In this document: positions 51,501-60,500 of the stretch, in pieces
Layout of the letters: each line of letters begins with the position of its first letter
How positions within the stretch are numbered: position 1 is the first letter of the stretch
NCBI GenBank assembly: GCA_036874045.1
Contig: CM072336.1
Location: 10,010,501-10,074,500 of the forward strand
DNA length: 64,000 nucleotides
Reading direction: 5' to 3'
Origin: Cymodocea nodosa
Lineage: Eukaryota > Streptophyta > Magnoliopsida > Alismatales > Cymodoceaceae
Program-made: the position numbers and the translations under genes
Notes under the pieces: generated by a model
Database searches by the model: none
Seen by the model: the letters and a program-made list of their open reading frames with translations, nothing else
What the model was told of the DNA's origin: nothing

Positions 51501-54500
51501 AGGAAGAAAAATAAGTACTTTGCCTAAATGATTAAAGATGCTAACAATGATGTGGAGGTAATAAAAAACAGAGTTTGGACCTATTACTCATGACTATTCT
51601 CTTCAAAGAGAGAGGACTAGAATAGAAATTTGGTACATATCCTTCTATAGTAGTGGACAATGAGAATGATATGTCATGCCAAGTGTCAACAACTATAGAA
51701 ATTAAAAAAATGGTGTTTGAGATGGAAGAGGATAGGGCACCTTGACCAGATGGGCAATGAAATTGCAGCGAGCAGCATTTAGTGGAGTGTATGAATGGGT
51801 GAGCGTGTCTAAGAGTGCATGAAAAAAAAATGATGAAGCTGCTCTTCTCCTCTGATGTCTGGCATCATTGCAGTGGATATTTTCCTCTGATTCTTCAATT
51901 GAGCTCTGGCATTGTGGTCGAGCTAGCAGACAAGCTGGTAGAGGAACTTTTTGTGGCCAACCTTCTATAAGAATGATAGAAAGGTAAATATTACAACATA
52001 CATGGTAACAAAGAAACCTCTTTTGCAATTATCCAAGAATGGGTTAAACAAAGCTTCAAATATTTCCAAATGACCTTCGACATGAATACCTGATAAGTGG
52101 TTGACGTGAGAACTATCAAATGGGTGACTTGGTCCAAAAGCCCAAGCAAGGAAGATGAAAGCTTAATGTGGATGAAGCTGCTGACTCTTCTTATATGTCA
52201 GGTGGAGGTATCGTTAAAAACCACCTCAGGGGGTTTCATCATGGCCTTATACAATTTTTTTAGAGGTGGAGACAACCTCATAGCTGAAGCTAGAGCTCTT
52301 TGACATGTGTTACACTTATGCAATGAAAGATAGTTACCACTAGCTGAGGTAGAGGTTGAAACAAAGGTCGCATCCCAAACACTGAATGCAATGAAAGACA
52401 GTTACCACTACTATATATCAAGTGATTCTGAATGGTCAATTTCTGAGAATCAAATGCTTTGGATTCTGGACTAGCCTAGTAGAACTCGCATCCCAAACAC
52501 TATCAATAACAAAGGTCTATCATGAAGGAAATAAAGTGGCAAATTCTTTGGCCAAAGAGGCCAAATTGATGAAAAAGAAAGTAACATTTCTGAAGTTTGC
52601 TGAGCTTCTTGGTGATACCAAGAGTAATATTCTTCTTATTCCGAGCTACAAGGTGGTCTGAGATCTTTTTATTAGTGAGTTTTTGTTTAATCCATACTCC
52701 TTTTTGAGTAACTTTTCTCATGTAATATATCTTTCAAGGACCCCACCCCTTAATAGAATGGGGATCTTAGTTAAACAAAAAAAAAGTAACAATATTCATT
52801 GCTAACAATCTTATTTTTCATGAGGATGAGGCACGTACAAGTAGACTATCATTATGTTCAAGTTAAATAGATATTTTTACCAAAAATTTGAGTGTTAAGG
52901 TGTTTAAGCATTTATGTACCAAGTTAGACATGATTGGCATATATGCTTTACCTTAAGAGAAAGTGTTAAGAGTATATTAATGTATTACAGTTAGGTATGG
53001 TGTGTGTTGAGTCCCACATTTTTTTTTAACATATCCCCATTCTATTAAGGGGTGGGGATTAAGTCCCACATTACTTAAATTATATTTGTATTTTTTGTAA
53101 AGCCTCTATATATAAACATTCATATATTCACTAATGAATCATCCACTTTCATCTCTATCTTTGTTTCAACAACACCCAATCATGACTTTCATAACATAAG
53201 ATTCAATAGTCAGTACAGACACACACCACATATCCATGATGGATCATTGACAACATAATCATCATAGAATTTCATAGTGTGCATTCAACTACTTTAGTCT
53301 ATTTAACCAGGCACATTTGTGTGCTCATGTGGTAAAGTACACAGTATCTTTTTGATTCCCTGTCCTGCATTTTCATATTTTACACTGTCAGAGAAAAACA
53401 GCAGTATCATCGTCATCCATGTATATAATGTTGGTGTGATATATAATTAACTTAAATATATAATACCATCAATACCATGCCACAACTTGCCAAGCACACT
53501 ATGAAATATAATCAATATACTTAAAATGTCGAATCTCCACATCAAAAAAGAACCTTATTTTTGCTGGTTCTGTTCCTTAGACGCTCGTCAATTACAAATC
53601 CAACCTGTAATATAAAACAAATTTATAACACAGTAACATTAATATTTATTTTTCAAAAAATTACTGGAAACAAGAAAATATTTGACAAAACAAATATTTT
53701 TGAATTCTGAACCCCAATCAAGATTTTCTTCTTGGCCAGCTATACTTGTATACCAAAACATTTATAAGACACTATTTATCAGATCAAATTCAAAATAATT
53801 CAAATCATCAAAAATGATGACTTTCTTATGTTCTTACTAGAATACCGACTACCTTGTCAAGCAATCTCTTTGGATTTTGGAATATTGGCTTCTTTGCCCA
53901 TTTATGGAATAAATGAGATACAATTGACCGGTCCTCTACTTTGAACCTAGATAACAATGAGTTGAAGAAAAATAAAATTTGAAAAGTTAACGATAATGGT
54001 ATAGCATCATCAATATCATAGATAACCCAAATAAAAACCTTTTCAGAAAAGTGTTGCCAGAAAATGCTTCACAAATTTCCCTTGAGCCACCTGACACAAA
54101 CTCACAACTTTTGAGGGCAATGTACTTGTCAACTTCAGTAGCAGTGGACTTGCATCTTGATTCAAGAACCGTGCAGTCAGATGGTTTGTCTAAAGGATAA
54201 AGAGTTCTTTCTGTTTCTATGTGATCATCACCTATCTGAAACAAGAAGAAATCCTCAACAAGAAAACATAACATATCACATAATAATGAGATATTAAACA
54301 CATTCACTTCAACAGTGTAACACATTCCATTGCTACGACCTCAAGGACATGTGACTACATGCAAATATGTTCACATAATTGGTCTAATTCAACAACAATC
54401 AAATCTAAAAGTTCTATTAGATGTATAAAAAATAACTAGATTATAATTCAACACTAATTGCAAATCCATTTGGCCTTTGATAACGAATGCAAAAAACTTT

Positions 54501-57500
54501 TGATAATCTTTAGATTATTACTTGATTCTGACATTACTTCATTGAAATATCAATGACATATTACACAACTATATTGAGAAATCATATCATAATAATCTTG
54601 CCATTATCATTCAGTCCAACTCACAAATTACAAAAACTACTAACAAAATAACTAAAAATATAAATTTATAAAATAAATATTATTCAGTCCAAGCACCCCA
54701 TAAAATGAATTTAATCAATATATTAACATAACACAATAAAAAGTAAAATATATATTGCATACCTTTCCCTCGATGAGATGATCTGGAATTTCTTTAAGAA
54801 ATCGAGAAGGTTGCAGAAACTAATAAAGTAATTATGGAACAACACAACGTCAGATATATAATGTACAAGCCTAAAGGAAACAATGTACAACATTGTAATC
54901 TACCTGCCAGTTGGAATCCATAAGAACATATAAAATATAGAGCTTCTTTCGTGCACGGGTCATTGCAACGTACAAAAGTCGACGCTCTTCCTATAAATAA
55001 CATTAGCTTGTCATTTACATCCCACACAACCATGCATGACAGACAAACAAATAGAGACTATGCTTGGAAATAAGCACCAAAAATATCGAAGGAAATAAAA
55101 AAAGGCATGCCCTTTTCCATTGTGCAAAAAAGATGTTTGCTTATTTTCTTCAACATACTAGAAAAGAAAAATGTAACATCAAAATTATATTAGAGACATG
55201 ATGATCAATAGAAAGCTTCTTTTGGAGATAGCATAATTCCTTAGTTGCTTATTTTTGAGATATGACATCTGCTTGGTGTGATGAATCTCTATTAAGCACA
55301 TTTCAATCCTCACAAATGGAAAGGCAAAGCAACTCAAGACCGGTTTGAATGCATCTTTATAACTGACAAAATATTCAAAAATTGAGGTTATATTTATAGC
55401 ATAATCAGGTCACAAAGTTTCATTATCTAGGTCTCAACTCACAAGCACAATCAAGTGGGTTACAAATTATCTCGATATGAGATACAAGTGCATAAAACTA
55501 GGTTACAAGTGTGTCACTCATGAACAGATCCTGCCTTTACTACCAACAAAATTTAGTCTCACCAGAAGAATCCAATGCGCAAGAAAAGAATATTTGTAAG
55601 AATTAAGAATCACAAGCAAATCTCCACTCACTGTAAGGGAGATTGTTAAAATATTGATCACTATGGCATAATTAAAGGACCTGTAGATCTGCTTGAGGTC
55701 TACTAATCATTTTTATATCAACAGGCTGAGATAGTACAGAGGAATTGGTTGTGGTCGCATATGTGCCTAGTCACAATCCCAAGTTAATAACCAAGGAGGA
55801 AGAATTGAATCAATTTAAAAAGAATGATGTTTGGAAATTAATTGAAAGATCCACCAAAAAATCAATCATTTGAACCAAATGAATTTTCAGAAATAAACTA
55901 GATAATAATGGAAACATAATTAGAAACAAGACTAGATTAGTTACTCAAAGTTACAATCAACAAGAAGGAATTAACTATCAAGAAACATTTACATCTATGG
56001 TTAAACTTGAAGCAATCAGGATGTTACTTGTTTTTGCCAGTAATATGAAGATTTTCAAATAGATGTGAAAAGTATTTTTTTGAATGAAATTTTGCAAGAA
56101 GTGTATGTACAATAACCCCCAAAATTCGAAAATGAAGACAATCTAAATTATATATACAAGTTAAACAATGCAGTATATAGTTTTAAACAAACACCAAGAA
56201 CATAATATAACAAGCTTAAAAGGTTCTTACTTAAAAATTAGTTCAATATTGAAATAGTAGACAATACTTTGTTTATCAAAATTGTTGACTCACACATGCT
56301 AATTATTCAAATCTATATTGTTGATATTATTTTTGGTGCAACAAATAAAGAATTATGTTTTGATTTTCAGAACTTAATATAGAATGAATTCAAGATAAGT
56401 CTTATGGGAGAACTAAATTTTTTCTTAAGATTATAGATCTAACAATTACAGAATGACATTTTCATAAATCAAGAAAAATTTTGTAAAAAGATTCTAATAA
56501 AATTTAGTATAGACAAATCTAAAGAAGTCAACACTCCTATGAACTCAAACGAAAAACTTGATAAAGATATTTTTAATATTACTGTAAATCAAAAAAAATA
56601 TAGAAGAATGATTGGAACACTTTTATATTTATCAACTAACAAGCCAAATATTATGTTCAGTGTATGTACATGTGTAAGATACCAAGCCTCTCCAAAAGAA
56701 TCACATTTGACAACAGTCAAACGTATTTTTAAGTACCAACAAGGTACAAAAGACTTTGGATTATTCTATTCATCACATAATAATTTAATGCTAACAAGAT
56801 ACAGTGATACAAATTATGCAAGTTGTAAATCAGATAAAAAGAGTACTAGTAGAACTTGTCAGTTACTTAGACACTCACTTGTATCGTGGTTCTGTAGAAA
56901 ATAAAATTGCATAACTTTATCTACCACTGAAGTAGAATATATTACAACAGGTTTATATTATACTCAAATCTTATGGATGTAACAGAAATTGACAGATTAC
57001 AAACTTAAATTTTAGAACACTACTATTTACTATAATAATAGCAATGCTATCAACTTATCTAAAAATATTATACTACATTCAGGAGCTAAGCATATCAAGA
57101 TTAAACACCACTTTCTAAGAAATCATGTTGAAAAATATCACATCTCACTAAAATATGTCTCAACAATTGCTCAACTTGCAAATATTTTCACTAAACCATT
57201 AAATGAATCTTCTTTCACTCATCTTAGACGTAGCTTAGGAATTTGTTCATTTCATGAGCTATAATTGTTGGTATTTTCTCTTATAAAACTCAAGCTCACC
57301 AATTAAGAGCTTGCTTTATCTTAACCTTCATTTTTGCAGTACATCAGACAATGCACTAATTTAAGGGGAGCTATGAAATTATTGGGTAAAAATTTTTTAA
57401 ATACACATTACCAATTTTTTTAATAACAAAAAAAGGGGAGAAAGGTAGAAAATCACCCTATACGTAGATAGGGGGAGGAAATAGAGAAGGGTAGAAACTC

Positions 57501-60500
57501 ATCCTACACACAAATTAAGAGAGAAAATGAAAAGACATGTAAATTTACTTTCATATCATTTTTTGCATGATTCAATATATACATATAACTTAAAGAATGA
57601 AACACATGTAATTTATGTAAAGATTTTTGTCATTAACAAAAAAGGAGAAATTGAAAGGACCTCCATATTTTAATAATACAAATACCAATGTGAAGAGTCA
57701 TTTGTATTTCACAGGTCAATCAGAAGTTAAACCAGTCAGATGGACGTTGTATAAGATAGTTAAAAGAATTCTAGAAACAATTCATTGAGTTACAATTTTA
57801 AAGGCAACAGACTAACTCATTGAGTTACAAGATTAAAACTTTCAAAACTCGTTGAGTTACAGTTTTAAAGGCAGCAAACCAACTCATTGAGTTACAAGAT
57901 TAAAGTTTTCAGAATTCATTGAGTTACAGTTTTAAAGGTAGTAAAACAACTCATTGAGTTACAGGCTTGAAGGCAACACAACTCCTTGAGTTAGTTGCTA
58001 ACTCAACATGTACTTAAAAGGCCAAATAGAACTCACATGCACAACTCGTTAAGTTAATGAAATCTCATGTGCACAACTCATAGAGTTAACAAGTAAAGGG
58101 AAGAACGACTTATTAAGTTAATGAGTAAAAAGAAAAGCAACTTGTCAAGTTAACAACTTAATGACCTAGGAAGAATATAAAGGACTTAGGCATCACATGT
58201 ACAGCGAGAAAATTCACGTGATAGAACTCATTGTGTTAGCATAACTCAATGTGTATTTACAAAAGATAAAAAAGAACTTGTAAAGTTAGAAATAACTTAA
58301 CAACTTAGAAGAAGATTGACAAAAAAATATTCAACAATATATCAAATAGTAACTTTCTATTTATAAGACTATCAAGATCAAAGTACAATAGATTAATACT
58401 GTTAAAATGAAATATGATCGTTGGAGTTGCAAATATAAATATAACAAAATCATTCAATAAAATACACTGAAAAAAATAGGGAGAATACATACATACAGTG
58501 AGAGCAAAATTCTACAAGAACAAAAAGAGAGAACAAGTATTCACGTTACACTTATAAGCGTTGTGCAGAATTCAGCAAAAGAGAAATCTAAAGTCTTTCA
58601 AACTCTCCGTATGCAAAACTCTGATAAAAGACAAGTTGGTCGGTTTGTTGAAGTTTATACCAGAAAACTTCAAACAATGTAGGTTAGAGCTTCTACCTAA
58701 AAACTCAAGTGATTGGTTAGTTCTTACTTCGACCTTAAAACAAGTGTATAAGTGAAAACTAATAATGTGCATTTATACCTACTATCAAGCACCCACTCCT
58801 GTAAAAACTCTAGAGTTAATTATGCTTGGGTGAGAGCAGAACTAAAGTAGGTGACCACCTGAGAAGTTCTCGTACAATACCTATGAGCAGTAGTGTTGGC
58901 TCTACTTAAGCTAGGCAAATAGTAAATGTATGCACCTACTTAAAAACCATGTGCCGACATTACGGATCTTGCCTCTATCAGTACTCTCGATCGAATTGGT
59001 AAATAAGACCACTTAAGTACCTCCAACTAGTTAAGAATGTCTAAAAGACAAAGTACGTAGTACATAGGATCAAATTCTAAAAGAGTGTCTTTCTAAGTAT
59101 CTAGGAAGGTCTACTCTTGCAAGTTTTCACTTCCATAGATACTTTTGATGTATACCAGGCTGTTTGAGTGTCTCTACCTTCAATCTTTCTATAAAGTCAT
59201 CTGGTCCTAACACCTCTAACTACAAAATATGTAATGAAATTTAACAAAAAAAACCATAAGACAAAATTAATAGATGCAAATACAAATATTTCCCCGTCTT
59301 GAAAACTTCTTACAAATCCATAACATTTATACATACACAACAACAAGGATTAATACGTTAGTCCTAATGTAAGGTTGCCAACATGAATTTTATCCATAAA
59401 TAAAAATTATGCTAAATTATACAATTTTAAAACTTTCACTATTTCTAACCAAGTAATTTTTGGTCTTCCTTTACCATTTCAATTTCACTCACATTATAAA
59501 TTAATACTCCTTTTCTTATAGGTGCAATTATAAATTTTTCAACAGATATGACCAAAAAAGTATTTTTTACATATACATAACATGAAATTTCTAAACCATT
59601 GAAAACAATGTGAAACATTGTAAGAATACCTCGAGAGATGCTCCACAATTTACAACACCGTTAGATTCATGCAACAAGGGAATTTCAGACTCATTTACCT
59701 AAGAAGGATTAAGAAGAGTAGGAAAGATTATTTATTGAGCTAAAAACATCTTTAGAATAAGCAACTAGCATATCAGAATGTACAATGGAAAATTAAAAAA
59801 TAAATAAATACAAATTGTGATACAAGAGTATTATAGACCCTAGGAAGACAAAATAGCATGTCTGAATAACTAATGCCACTCATTCTAGTTATCTAGCTTT
59901 AAGTAAGATTTAACATGCATTTGTAGTGCTTTTGCTTTTTCAATTACCTTATTAGGATTTATTTAGACATTCTTATTGAAATTTATGTAAGGCAAAGGAA
60001 AAAATCACAAGGCAAAGCACACTCTACCTTTATCAAAAATCATCATACACATACAATACATGACATTGGTATGATGTCTATAGAATTTAGAAAGACAAGG
60101 TGAAAAAAAACCTAAAAGGGACACTTGATAATTTTTTGTAATATACAAAAAATTAATAAACGGAGGTAATACTGATTTTTTAAAAAGAATATACCATTCT
60201 CTAGTTTTCTTCCATTCTTGCTTTTGCCAATCATCCTTTAATTCCCATTACTCGTCTTGCATCATCCTCATCACTCAATCCCTACAAAAGCCTTAAACCC
60301 TTTGTCACTTGTGTTGTCCAACTTCCCACTGCAACTACACTACATGGATCCATTCCACTATAACCTAACATCTTTCCAATAGGTAGTGCCAAGGGAATTC
60401 AAATATCAGTATCGTACCAAGGATTGGTCCTTCAAAAAATGAAAATGTATCAAGGATTGAGGATCATATTGGTGGAAATACGACACTTTTGTGGAAATAG

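Larger units (their letters stand above)
55738..59212 (+). mobile_element. Copia 3' half with a long LTR
   Basis: Plus-strand RT ([20 protein letters not shown] from about 55785) and RNase H (56539-57263, ending LGICSFHEL), then a non-coding stretch, a polypurine tract (AACAAAAAAGGAGAAAT) and an LTR of about 1.56 kb at 57652-59212 (ends TGAAAGGACC and GGTCCTAACA). The gag, protease and integrase parts and the 5' LTR are missing. Fossil with many breaks, inside a helicase intron and antisense to it. Confidence 0.75.

Noticed and set aside
57778-58285. CRISPR-like array
   Set aside because: Spaced short repeats, but in a plant retrotransposon LTR. The spacers are themselves related and there are no associated genes.
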